Source: Limonium bicolor (taxonomy: Eukaryota > Streptophyta > Magnoliopsida > Caryophyllales > Plumbaginaceae). Taken from it: DNA of 64,000 nucleotides. The position numbers were made by a program, and so were the translations under genes. The stretch covers positions 108,837,588 through 108,901,587 of the forward strand of contig CM041777.1 in assembly GCA_023374045.1 (NCBI GenBank). The letters are read 5' to 3'. Each line of letters starts with the position of its first letter. The stretch's first letter is position 1. Below the pieces are notes generated by a model. That model made no database searches. It was not told the DNA's origin and saw only the letters and a program-made list of their open reading frames with translations. Positions 36,909 through 47,730 of the stretch are shown piece after piece.

Positions 36909-37144
36909 CTCCCTCCGTCCCACCTTGACCGTCCTGTTTACTATTTGGACATGTCGTTTGACTTCAATTTTTAACATATAAAAAAAATTAATTTTGAAAA
37001 TTTAAGTTTTGCATATGATTCCTTACATGATAAACTATATAATACAAAATTCAGTTTATAAAATTATTTTACCTTATATGTTTAATATTGAGATGGAAAA
37101 ACGTGCCAAAAGCAAACAAGACACTTATGACGGGACGGAGGTAG
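36909..37144 (+). mobile_element. Stowaway MITE, 236 bp, TA duplication
   Basis: CTCCCTCCGTCCCA (36909) and gacGGGACGGAGGTAG (37144) are terminal inverted repeats flanked by TA (36907-36908 and 37145-37146). A second, diverged copy lies in reverse at 47500-47728, sharing caatttttaacatat and tgattccttacatg segments. Confidence 0.9.
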
Positions 37145-37146
37145 TA

Positions 37147-37815
37147 TTAAATAAACAAGAATTGCATGTAGTGGGAGCAAGAGCAAGATGTACCCATGCA
37201 TTTAAAGGGAAAAACAGGTGGTGGAGAGGTATTCATTTTTTTTTTTTTTGGTCGCAAGAGGTTATTGATTTTCTGTATATGATTTTGTCCCAACTTTGGT
37301 ACCAGTACCACGAGTTTTTCCTAGCTTTATGCCATCAATTATATATAAAAAAAATATTACTAATATTTAGTTTGTCACTCAAAAGTAAAAATAAAATAAA
37401 ATTGAGGGTTGTGTCTCTATTTTTTATTTTTCTAATTAATGGTATTAAATGTGTCAAAAAACTTAGTTATACACAACATAAAAGCGCGCAGCAGTTTTAT
37501 TCCGCATATAGGGAGCATATTTATTAAACACAACATCATGGCGCGACATATCATTTAAAAGCAAATTAACACTGTACAGCCAGCAACTACATAATATATA
37601 TATATCGATAGTTACGAGTGTACGACTAATAACAGTGATCATACATAAAACTTTAATACCCATACTATATATCATATTTACAAGTCCATACCATACCACC
37701 ATATAATAACTTTATCGACTACTCCCAAAGTCTAGCATATGCATCAAACAAGAAACTGATAATAATAACACGTATTATAGATGATAGATATAGATATAGA
37801 TTTTTTTAAAGTGTT
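37147..37815. other. Unassigned intergenic DNA
   Basis: AT-rich downstream flank of the glycine-rich gene, with a short tatata run near 37595. The ORFs here show no domain. Confidence 0.45.
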
Positions 37816-38301
37816 TTAGCAGTAAGCTATGCAACTCTTCTTACAATCGATGGTACATCACCACCACCACCACCACCTTCACCATATCCTTTCCCAGACC
37901 TATGGTATGAGGAGAAACACTTGGCAGGACATCTCAGCTTCTTCATATAACAAGGCCCATTTCTTTACAAACAACAGTGGGCCTAATCACACCACCACGT
38001 GAATACCACCTTTTGGTCCACCATAACCCTCACCATACCCACCACTAAACCCAGGGAATCCACCAGGAAACCCCCAGGACCCGCCACTCCCGTCAAATCC
38101 CGGTATACCTGAACCGCCAAACCCAGGTATTCCCCGTATCCAGCCCCCTCCTCCGGGGTAGTTGTTGCCACCGCGGTGGTTGTTGTTGTGGTGGTGGTGG
38201 CCGTGGGGTTGGTCGCGCGGGAGAGATAGGGTTGAAGGAGAAAAGAAAAGAAAAGCGGTGACGATGACGACAAGAGTTGTGGATTGTTTCGCCGCCATCA
38301 T
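37816..38301 (-). pseudogene. Secreted glycine-rich protein with cysteine tail, frameshifted
   Basis: ATG at 38301 gives a signal peptide (MMAAKQSTTLVVIVTAFLFF, cleavage likely after SPSTLS), a His/Asn patch and a Gly/Phe/Pro-rich repeat region (IPGFGGSGIPGFDGSGG). The open frame stops at 37987. Beyond it, in shifted frames, lies the conserved tail known from a plant family of small glycine-rich secreted proteins: VIRPTVVCKE, then GPCYMKKLRCPAKCF, SYHRSGKGYG, a Gly run, and CTIDCKKSCIAYC with stop at 37816. Reaching it needs three indels: a 2-base insertion near 37986, one missing G near 37958 and one missing base near 37853. Either a recent pseudogene or assembly errors; the body is otherwise well kept. 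Role presumed in the wall or apoplast. Confidence 0.75.
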
Positions 38302-38611
38302 ATGATCTTACTAGTAGTCTGGCCCTTTTTGCTTTGAGTGTGTGGGAGAGTATTTTGATTTAAGCGTGTAGAGATGAATGAATACCAAGAAAGTGGAAAC
38401 AATGTTATGAGTGTGGTAGTGGAAGGGCCCTTTTAAAAGAAAGAAGTAGTGGTGTGAGAGTTATTTATGATGGTGCATTTAATATAGCGGGGCAGCTGGC
38501 TTGGATCAATGGTTAGTTGGGAAGGCAAGCCAAACATTTTATTACTGCTACTACTACTAATGTGCATGTCTGAACTGTATGCATATACTATCTTTTACTA
38601 CTATTTGTATA
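38302..38611 (-). promoter_or_regulatory. Upstream region of the glycine-rich gene
   Basis: Non-coding; the only sequence between the gene start and the LINE 3' end. No firm promoter element is visible. Confidence 0.3.
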
Positions 38612-38689
38612 TATTTTTTTTGAAAATAGGATTTCGATATATTAGATAGCACACATATTCGTACAAAGACCGGAAAACAATCCGGACCC

Positions 38690-40620
38690 CATGTAGCACA
38701 TTTCTGAGAACAGCGTACATGGTTCGCTAAAGAGTTAGCTGATAAGTTGTCAGTCCTAGGGACATGGAACCAACATAATTGATCAAAACTAGAAACGTTG
38801 GTTAAATTCGATCTAGGATCTGGATTGTGGACACTGGAAGAGAAGTAGAAGCGCCGTTGAGAGATAGTCAACGATGGTTTTGCAATCGGAGGATCCGAAC
38901 ATTTCGAAATCCTAAGGAACTTGCTGCATCAACTGCTGCCTTTACACCCAAAGCTTCACAATCAAAGCTTGTACAGATGCCCATGAAACCACGAACGCCA
39001 ACCTGCATTAAGCGGCCACCATTCCGGGCAATGTAAGCCAGACCCGCCCGAGACTGCATATCCAAACTTGCATCAACCCAGAAGTCCAACCAAGTGAGAT
39101 CACCATGCAAGAGTTTATGCTGTTGGAATCTAGAATAGGAAGAAGCCGCAAATGTTGTAGAGCGATCCAAGTAAGAAATTGCGTTACACCAGCCTTGTGC
39201 AAAAGTTTTTGTATGACCGAAATTTAGTTGGCAACGGGCAAACCACAATAGCCATAACAATTCTGTTGTAGCTTGCAAGCGACGTTTAGACTGCTGCATA
39301 GAGATGTCATAATACCAGTCAATAACACTCTGATCATTAGTCACGCATGGCATTGAGATGGATTTAAGCATCCAGAAATCCTGGACCGCGGGGCAATGAA
39401 CCAGAGCATGAGAGATTGTTTTGGCATTCCACAAAAAGAGCAGAAACATCCATCGAAGTTTTCATACGAGATGCTAGGACTGTTTTGGTTGGAAGAATAC
39501 CCAAAAGTTCCAGCCCATAAGTTTAATGCGTGGTGGTAACTCAGTTGCCCATAGACCTTTACATGCTTTTCCCAGATTATTAGTGGAAGTAGAAACATGA
39601 TCATTCAACGTAGAAGCTTGGTAATCTGCATAATAGGCTGATTTTACTGAATACTCCCCTGAAGATGTAAGGCCCCAGTACCATTGATCCGGCTTGGACC
39701 CAAATGGAATCAGCAGGTAGGTGATGTATTGGAGTAGCAAGAATGGATTGCACATCTTCCAGAAGAAACCAGTGATGAAGAAGATCAGTGTTCCAAGTGT
39801 GGGCTGGTGTGATGAGACTTGCCACTGAAGCGTATTGCTTGACTAAGGGCGGGAGTTTCCATGCAAAAACCTTCCCTCCTGGTTTTGAAAACAGCCATCG
39901 ATCAGTGATGGAAGTGGTGGTGCCCGAGACTATTTTCTTTCTCCCTCCCAGCTGTACCAAGTCTCGGGTGGAAAGCAGGGCTTTCCAAACTGGACTTGCT
40001 GTAGAACTGGGTTTAAGAAACATCAACGGAGTAGTTTGAATATATTTTTCATGGTAGAACTGAGACAACAAGGTTGAAGGTTGGGTGACAATTCGCCACA
40101 TTTGTTTTGCCAAAAGAGCTCTATTAAAGCTGCGAAGATCTCTAAAACCCAAGCCTCCTTCCTCAATCGACTTGCACATATAAGACCATTTCTTCCAATG
40201 AATAGCAGACTTTACCGGGGTGCCACCCCACCAGAACCGAGCTAACAGCTGCTGGATGTGCTTGAGTAAAGAACGAGGAAGCAAAAAGACTGACATAAGA
40301 TAAGTGGGAATGGATTGAAGAACCGATTTGATCAACTGAGCACGTCCCGCCTGAGAGACCTTATGAGTCCACCCTTGGATGCGCTTGATAATCCGGTCAG
40401 AGATGTAACCAAAGATTGCACAACGTGATCTACCAATAGTGCTGGGAAAGCCCAAATATAGTCCAAATCATCAAACTTCCTGGTACCAAGCTGAGCAGTA
40501 ATTTGATTTTTTAAAAGAGGATCCAGCTTGGAAGAGAACATCAAACTAGACTTGTGTAAATTGATGCATTGTCCTGATGCCTGCAAGAAATCCTGAAGAA
40601 TCTGATTGAGAACAACAGCA
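38690..40620 (-). pseudogene. LINE ORF2 3' half: RT thumb, zf-RVT and RNase H, frameshifted
   Basis: After the active-site deletion the reading continues as QASGQCINLHKSSLMF. A shift near 40455 gives STIGRSRCAIFGYISDRIIK, IHWKKWSYMCKSIEEGGLGF and so on to 39601. Further shifts give SSGEYSVKSAYY (about 39660), ELPPRIKLMGWNFW, and the zf-RVT-like CGMPKQSLMLWF and ISHALVHCPAVQDFW (39400). The RNase H domain follows: FWVDASLDMQSRAGLAYIAR, SFDCEALGVKAAVDAA and, in another frame, WFHVPRTDNLSANSLANHV at about 38700. At least four frame changes. Confidence 0.82.
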
Positions 40621-42702
40621 TTATGCGATGTAGCTGCACCAAAAAGAAGACAATTCTGCGAAAAGTAAACTATTTATCGAGAGAGACGAACGTGGCAGTT
40701 GAAAGCCTTTATAGTGACCAACATGTTGGGCTAAATCAATGGTGGAAGTCAAGACCTCCATGCAGCAGATAAACAAATATGGAGAGAGCGGATCCCCTTG
40801 GCGCAAACCTCTCTGAGGGAAGAAAGTAGAACCTGGATGGCCATTTATCAAAACCGCAGAACTCACTGTAGATAGACACTTGGAAACCAGATTTATCCAG
40901 TTCTGATGAAATCCCATATGTGACAGGACAGCAAGTACAAAAGACCACTCTATGCGATCGAAGGCTTTAGCCATGTCAACTTTAAAAGCAAAGAACCCTC
41001 TTTTCTTTGCCCTTGAATTACGCATGGAACACATGATTTCATGAGCTATCATAATTTGATCAGAGCTGAGGCGCCCATTAACAAAAGCCCCTTGATTTTC
41101 AGATATAACAAATGGCATAACCGTCTGGATACGATTCACTAGAACCTTAGCAATAACCCTGTAAATTGTGTTACATAAAGATATTTGGCGATAATCTGTT
41201 ACCGCAGCAGCAGAGGTCTTTTTTGGCAGCAAAGCAATGTGCGTATGATTTAGTCCGTCAACAAGGTGCATCAGTGTTAAGGAAAGAAAGAGCAGCATTG
41301 ATGAAATCGTCCCCAATATCTGTCCAATAAGTCCGCAAAAGAAACCATTAATCCCATCGGGTCCAGGGGCCTTATTGGGGTTAAGTTGGGTATAGGCTGA
41401 AATGACTTCTTCCTTGGAATAAGGTTGACCCATGTCTGTATGGAAATTTGGTGGCACTCTACCTTCGACACTAGCGAGCAGATGCGGAGATGGCATAGGA
41501 TTAGTAGAAGTGAATAAGTCTGTAAAAAAAGTCCGTGCCACAAATTCTATCCCATTCCATGAAGACTGCGAGGGAAGAGCATCAGATGAGAGTGTGAGAA
41601 TAGTATTTTGGCGGGTTCTCATCTTATGTCTAGCAAAGAAGAAAGCATTGTTTCGGTCACCAGCCTGAATCCAATCTTGTCTGGCACGTTGATGAAGACG
41701 TTGTTCTTCTTTGAGCAACAAAGAGTCCAAAGATTTCGACAGAGATGACCACCTAGTAGAATCTTGATCAGTGGGCAGGCTAGAAGAAATGGAATCCATC
41801 TCCTGGATGGTAGCATTTATCAATTTGCGCTCAACCCACACCTGTTTAGCCCCCCATTGACGTAGCTGATTTCCACAAAGTTTCATTTTAGACATGTAAC
41901 AGAGGTTTGGCAGTGCACAGACTTGATGGACAGTAGAGACACAATAAGGATGAGATGCCCAGCAATTCTCAAATTTAAAAGGTTTCGGTCCCCTACGGAA
42001 AGAGGGGTAAAGGACCAATTTAATAGGCCGATGATCTGATGAATTCCAGGGCAAGTGCATATTCAGGGCTGTGGGAAAAATCTGTAACCATTGATCATTG
42101 CAGACGAATCTGTCAAGACGACTTTTGACATTAAAATGGCGACGTCCTCTATTAGTGCAAGTGAATTTAGTCCCCTTGTAGCCTAGATCCTGAAGGTGAC
42201 AATCTGAAAGGCATTTACGAAAAGAAAGCATAGCCGAATGTTGCCTAGAGCCCCTGCCTAAATGCTCATCAGAGTAGAGAACTTCGTTAAAGTCTCCACC
42301 TAGAACCCAAGGACCAGACCATTGAGAAGAAAGGTAAGCTAGAAGATTCCACGTTTTCCATTTCATATCATGTTCTGTCCAACCATACAAGCCAGTGATT
42401 CTCCAGGAAGTACCACCCGGACATCTAACTAAGCAATCTACATGACGACTGGAATAACTTAACAACTGAACATCAAAAGTTGGTCTCCAAAATAAAACAA
42501 CCCCCGCACTGCGGCCAACACTATCTCCCGCAATCCAAAAGTACTGCCTAAACCTACTAGCAACTGACTTCATTTCATTAGAAGATAACTTTGTTTCAGA
42601 CAAAAACAAAAAGGCGGGAGAATGAGACCTAACTAGCTCCCTAAGCTGGCGAATTGACGCAGCTGAACCAAGCCCACGACAATTCGCCACAACAAAAGAC
42701 AT
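40621..42702 (-). pseudogene. LINE ORF2 5' half: endonuclease and reverse transcriptase up to the active site
   Basis: A 693-codon open frame from ATG 42702. The AP-like endonuclease occupies about residues 1-230 with its catalytic motifs intact: ANCRGLG (6-12), SETK (35-38), GGDFNE (135-140) and SSDHRPI (221-227). The RT follows from about residue 440: NKAPGPDGINGFF, YRQISLCNTIYRVIAKVLVN, FKVDMAKAFDRIEW (motif A), QRGLRQGDPLSPYLF (motif B). The frame is lost exactly at motif C: the expected FADD reads FAEL because about two bases are missing near 40658, and the frame ends 12 codons later. Confidence 0.92.
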
Positions 42703-43866
42703 TTATGGAGGGCAGCCCTGGGACGTCCCCAGAGCCGCCTGATCAGATGGGCCTTCAAAAGTCCCTTTCCCTTTCTTGGCTACTTCCTCTAGGTCCTGAA
42801 GCTCACGAACCTCTGTGTCAGTAGAAGAAGATTGAACAACAGCCATTTTGCGCTTACGTCCATTCGAACCGTGGGAAACTCCCTCTTCAGTAACCGCAGC
42901 CAGAGTAGACAGAGTGAGCTCTGTTGATGGAATCGGGTCCAAATTCATCTGCATGGACTGTGGAATCTCGCCTTCTTCTAAAGCAGCATCAGCAGAGTGT
43001 AAAACAGTCTGAGTGACCAAACCCAAAGCGTCAGAGACAATTGCTTGGACAACATCACAAGGCTGGGAAGTCCGGTGGTCTTGATTAGTGGCACCTAAGT
43101 CGACAACATCCTGACGTGGCCGACCCGAAGCAGTCGACCCAGCCTTAAGCCATAAACCGTAGTTGAGCTCATCTTCAGTAGCATCAGTGCGATATGGACA
43201 ATCTCGAATGACATGAGTGAAACGGCCGCACAGAAAGCACAGGTTGGGCAGACGTTCATAGGTGAGACGGAGAATTGTAGGTTTACCTCCAAAAGAGATG
43301 GTGATGAAGCGGAGCAATGGCTTTGTAATATCAATGTTGATCTTAAGACGCATGAAGGAGCCGGGTGACGATGATCCAAAGCCTAGTCTTGAAATATGCC
43401 GATGCTATTCCCGATCCGTTGAGCAAAGCTAGGAGTCTGAACTGGAGTGGAACATCATGCAAGCGGATCCAAAACGAGGTCCAACGGAAATCATGCTCAC
43501 GGGGAGCTTTAAAACTGATCCACCCTGGACAACACCAGCAAGCAACCATCATAAGTCCAAGGACCACGAGCCAAAGCACCGCAAAGACGTTCTTCATCTG
43601 GGAGAGTAAACAGAAAGAGGCCAGCGCCCAAGTTACGAACTCGGAGCTCAAATTCACATTTCCAGGCCTTCCCCAACGTACGCTCCAGCAGCTTGACATC
43701 AACAGACCGCGCAATCAAAATTTTCCAAGCAGGGAACATTGAAAGGAAGCAACTGCGGAACCTTCGCCAGATCTTCAACATCAAGGGAGATTTCTTCTGC
43801 AGCAGTAAGGGTGAGACCAGCGCACTTAGAAGCCAGACCATCGACTTTGGAAGAGGAAGCGGCCAT
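42703..43866 (-). pseudogene. LINE ORF1 (DUF4283 and CCHC zinc knuckle), frameshifted
   Basis: The ATG at 43866 gives MAASSSKVDGLASKCAGLTL. A shift near 43705 leads to LLERTLGKAWKCEFELR and LARGPWTYDGCLLVLSR, and another to DFRWTSFWIRLHDVPLQFR. The final open frame 43353-42703 carries INIDITKPLLRFITISFGG, a CCHC knuckle (CFLCGRFTHVIRDC) and a polar tail with an acidic/basic nuclear-type patch (GRKRKMAV). The stop TAA is immediately followed by the ORF2 ATG. Confidence 0.85.
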
Positions 43867-44265
43867 TTGATTTGGTGGAGAGTTAAAAGTATATCGGGAA
43901 AAGTGATTAAGAACTCGAAGAAGTGCGAGAGGTATATCCACAGAGGAGGAATTTGGAAGGAAGTAGAAAGGGGTAGAGGGTGTTTAAAAACTAAACTTAA
44001 ACGAGAGTGACGGAAGGCATGCAATCTTAGGGTAATAGGGAGTAATGATTTGCATGAACTAGATCGCAAGGTGGGCAGCGGAAAAATAAGAAACGTGGAT
44101 GGAAAGGAATTAGGATGAAAGGGCGTGTCATTAGGGCGGAGAATCTGAACTGGGCTAACACTGCTGCAATGCATGGCGAGGAAGATGAAGCAACTGCTGA
44201 CGGCATGAAAGAGAGCAAACCCCTAGGGCAAGGAAAACTTTTTGTCCATTGGTATTTAAACAAGA

Positions 44266-45406
44266 GAAGAGGGGTTAATATATGGATTTTGAGTATGATA
44301 CTTGGACACTTTCACTACTTTATTATTCTCTCTGCAATATTGTTATATTCAAGTTGATAACGAAAAAGTTCTAGCCAACAGAATAATAAAACCATGGCTG
44401 TGTGTCAAGCATCATATCTTCAAATCAAAGTGGATTCGTCATCATGCACAGACAATATATATTTTATTTGCTAACGAACTCTTTCTTTAATTTACGCTCA
44501 GGGTGCATGTAAAAAAAGGATGGTGCAGTGGGAATCAAGCTGGACCAAACTAAAGCGTATGACAATTGATAGGTATCAATTCTCATATCATATGAAACTT
44601 ACTTGTTATTGTTCTTGTGTAAGATCATCAGGTTACTTCTATAATTAACCACACGGCCGGATTCTTATTAAAAAATCTAATCACTTTCTCTCTAGTATAA
44701 AGTATAATCCTAGCTCGCAAAAAACAAAGCATTACCAGAATAACGTTCTCTTCATGTAGCAGCACTATCTAGCTTGTTTTTCTTGTTCAACTAGAATGTT
44801 AGTAGAACAAAACAAATAATGTCCTTCCAATCCAATTATATAGTATAATGGAGAACTAAGAATTCGGCGGTGTTTTCCGTCTCCCTAATAATTTACCCGT
44901 CAGAACGCAAACCAGACATCTGGATTCTGGATAGAAGATATTTTTACAAGATGTGAACCAGGAGACGACATGCCCTACACGGCTTAAAGTGGATGCCCAC
45001 ATGCTGTGGGCTTGCCTCACTTCCTGTTCCTTAGAGATATGAGTCTATACCAATACAACAGAGTAAGGTTGCGGGCTTGCTTCACTTTTTATCTCAGCAG
45101 ATAGCGTACACTATATCATAAATAAAGTAAAATCGTCCACATTATTGGCTACTATTAACCTAACCAACACCCTTGTTAGTTACAGTCGACATACTGGCCT
45201 TCTGAATTCAATAAATAGAAGTAACAAGTATATTGTAAGTGTAGTTGTATGACAAAACAATAGCATCCTCTTATTTTACAATTACAATACTAGCAACTAA
45301 TTAAAACAATAAAAATCACATAATCGGCAATAAGTCACTTGATGATTGTTTTTACATAAGACTTTAAGCGGCGGTTTAAGTGTTCGCCCATTCATTTTGT
45401 GAAAGA
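44266..45406. other. Unassigned intergenic DNA
   Basis: No gene, RNA or repeat boundary recognised. Confidence 0.45.
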
Positions 45407-45415
45407 TAAATATTA

Positions 45416-45832
45416 GAGAAATTTCATCAAATATTATTGAGTTTTAACTTAATTCACGATATACCATTGTGTTTTTAAAATTACACATGATAATATTGAG
45501 TTTTTACTTATTTCACACCAGATAACACTATGTCCCATATTTTGTTTAACTTCTTTATTATTTTTCTTGGAAAATGATAAAAATACTCTCGTTATTAATT
45601 ATTGTCTCACAATGAATTATCATATAATAAATTCTATAAGATACCACTTAGTTTAACTAATAAGGTAGTTTAGTCTTTTTTTCTAGGGATATTAACAAAG
45701 TAGTTAACGAAATATGGGACAGAGTTTTATCTGGTGAAATAAGTAAAAACTCGGAGTTATCCTAGTAATTTTAGAAACGCAGTGATATTAATGAATTAAA
45801 CAAAAACTCAGTGGTATTTGGTGAAATTTCCC
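45416..45832. mobile_element. Foldback Mutator-like element 3, perfect 9-bp target duplication
   Basis: The tips are GAGAAATTTCATCAAATA (45416) and tatttggtgaaatttCCC (45832). TAAATATTA flanks it exactly at 45407-45415 and 45833-45841. The arms hold tandem units of about 30 bp (attgagttttaactt, attgtgtttttaaaa and attgagtttttactt near 45436, 45466 and 45495), mirrored on the right. No coding. Confidence 0.88.
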
Positions 45833-45841
45833 TAAATATTA

Positions 45842-46258
45842 TTCATCAATTATATGCTCAATAACTCGTTAATTTACTCTCTCTCTGTGAATAATTAGAT
45901 TTGTCAGAATAATAAAGAATTCTGTAATGTCATCACTTAGATATCAAACTAGTGATCACTTGTTACATGAAATTATAAGTGAAGTCGAAGTTCTCCTTAT
46001 GATATAAATCATACTTGTATTTTTAAAATTTGAACTCAAATCATCAGATTAAATTATATCAAAAGATTACACATGTAGAGTATGATATTTTTATGTGACT
46101 TTATTAAGATATTCAGTTCAAAAAAGGACTCGAATTTGACCGAATTAAGTTTAGTAAAGAACAATGTCAAAATTAGAACTAACTTTGTATACTTGACACC
46201 TAATATTATTTTTCTCTCTCTATATATATCCTAATTCAAGCACCTTCATCATTTCCTC
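45842..46258. other. Unassigned AT-rich DNA
   Basis: Nothing recognised except a tctctctc/tatata run at 46213-46230 next to the LINE fragment. Confidence 0.45.
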
Positions 46259-46879
46259 CTACTTCTCAAATCGGAAGATAAAAGTTCCCGCATCATCATA
46301 TAGATCTTCGGGATAGCAATTTTCTCCCATTTTCTCCCATCTAAGTTTAACAAATCTTTCCATCGTAGAGAAAAAGCTGCGCATTCCCAGGACAGCACCA
46401 ACTAGCGAATTCTTCCAGAAATTACACTCCTCCATCACCTCGTCCTTGGTGAACTTTAGGATTGGAGACTTATCTTTAGGAAAATCCTCGAGAGGTAAGC
46501 AATTCCCATGATCCCTATTTTTCACCACAACATCACTCCAGGATTGCTTGGCTTGTGGAGCTCTCGCAACCTCCTCCCCACCAAAATTCTTCGCAGAATT
46601 TGGTATTTTACCAAATCCATTCACCCCTTCTTCCAGATCTAGATCCTCTGGAATATCGTTCAGAGATACCTCTTCCATCGAACCGAAATTGAGAGCCTTC
46701 TTCGGAACACCAGAGACAACAACCGAAATCGGTTGATTAGGCGTAACATTCCCTTGCGATCCTAGCAATGGCACCGATACCTTAGGTTTGCATCCTCTAC
46801 CCATGGTAGATGCAGAGAATTCTAGTGAGAGGAGAGCTTCACTCACTATTCCATTGTTATTTCTAAATCTAACTTGCAC
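46259..46879 (-). pseudogene. LINE ORF1 N-terminal fragment
   Basis: An open frame of 206 codons on the minus strand. It contains a Gly/Lys patch (MGRGCKPKVSVPLLGSQGN), an acidic linker, KQSWSDVVVKN, and the start of a DUF4283-like domain (MEECNFWKNSLVGAVLGMRS, then RWEKMGENCYPEDLYDDAGT). It stops at 46259 in the middle of that domain, so the rest of the LINE is missing. A truncated retroelement piece, not a host gene. Confidence 0.65.
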
Positions 46880-47497
46880 ACTAATAAATAACTGATAGTC
46901 AACTGGAACCGAACATTAGCTAGCTGAAAGGAAATAATTATAATAGCCTAACAAAACTAAATTGAATCTAAATCTAACTTGATCCAAAAAGATAAAATAT
47001 CCCAGAATTAAATCTATACTCGAAACACAAATTAACCAAATACAGTCGTTATCCCGCTGTTTAAAGCACCCTATTAACATCTCTGTGATCAAGGGCAGCT
47101 GGTTATATATACATCAGTTGAATATTAAAGGAACAATCTCATATAAATTGTTAGATATGTCGAGGATAAACAAGTTTGTTATCTCATCATGTTTACAGTA
47201 TACAGTATTAGTTAATGATCTTGTCTTTTTTGTGTAAAAAAAAAGAAAGGATCTTGTCTTTCTTCCCATCTTTTCATACGAGGCTACATATATAATTAAT
47301 GATCATCATGTCGGTCACAGTCACACCCAACCCGACCGACTTCATGTAAATAATTAATTCACTTTATTATTACTAGATTAATTAACAACTACATGAATTA
47401 TGGGTTGATTCTATCCCCGCTATCATAAATGTATATAACAGAAGTCGCATTATTACTAACTCCTAACTACTAAAGAATTATAGTCCGACGTATAATA
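46880..47497. other. Unassigned intergenic DNA
   Basis: No gene or repeat recognised. Confidence 0.45.
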
Positions 47498-47499
47498 TA

Positions 47500-47728
47500 C
47501 TTCGTTCTAAATTGACTGTTCTGTTTGTTTTATGATACGTTTTTTTATTTTAATATTAAACATATAAGATAAAATAAATTTATAAAAATAAAGTTTGTAA
47601 TATATTTAACATGTAAGGAATCATATGTAAAACTTAAATTTTAAAAATCATTTTATCTTATATATAAAAATTGAAATCAAACGATATATCCAAATAGTAA
47701 ACAGGACGGTCAATTCAAACGAATGAGG
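47500..47728 (-). mobile_element. Stowaway MITE, diverged, TA flanks
   Basis: CTTCGTTCTAAATTGAC (47500) and GTCAATTCAAACGAATGAGG (47728) are the decayed terminal repeats, flanked by TA (47498-47499 and 47729-47730). The interior is the reverse complement of the copy at 36909-37144, for example atccaaatagtaaacaggac near the right end. Confidence 0.8.
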
Positions 47729-47730
47729 TA

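Larger units (their letters stand above)
38612..44265 (-). mobile_element. Nearly full-length L1-type LINE with RNase H
   Basis: On the minus strand the order is 5' leader (about 44265-43867), ORF1, ORF2 (EN, RT, zf-RVT, RNase H), and a short 3' end with an A run (ttttttttg at 38612-38620 on plus). ORF1 and ORF2 abut as TAAATG at 42705-42700. The order and RNase H domain fit plant L1-like LINEs. I could not fix a target duplication, so the outer limits are approximate. Confidence 0.8.

Noticed and set aside
37009..37527. 172-codon plus ORF
   Set aside because: It starts inside the Stowaway MITE and runs through AT-rich intergenic DNA; the composition is low complexity.
38600..44300. Target duplication of the large LINE
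   Set aside because: Weak similarity between actactatttgtatat near 38590 and cactactttattattc near 44310 is not good enough to claim a duplication.
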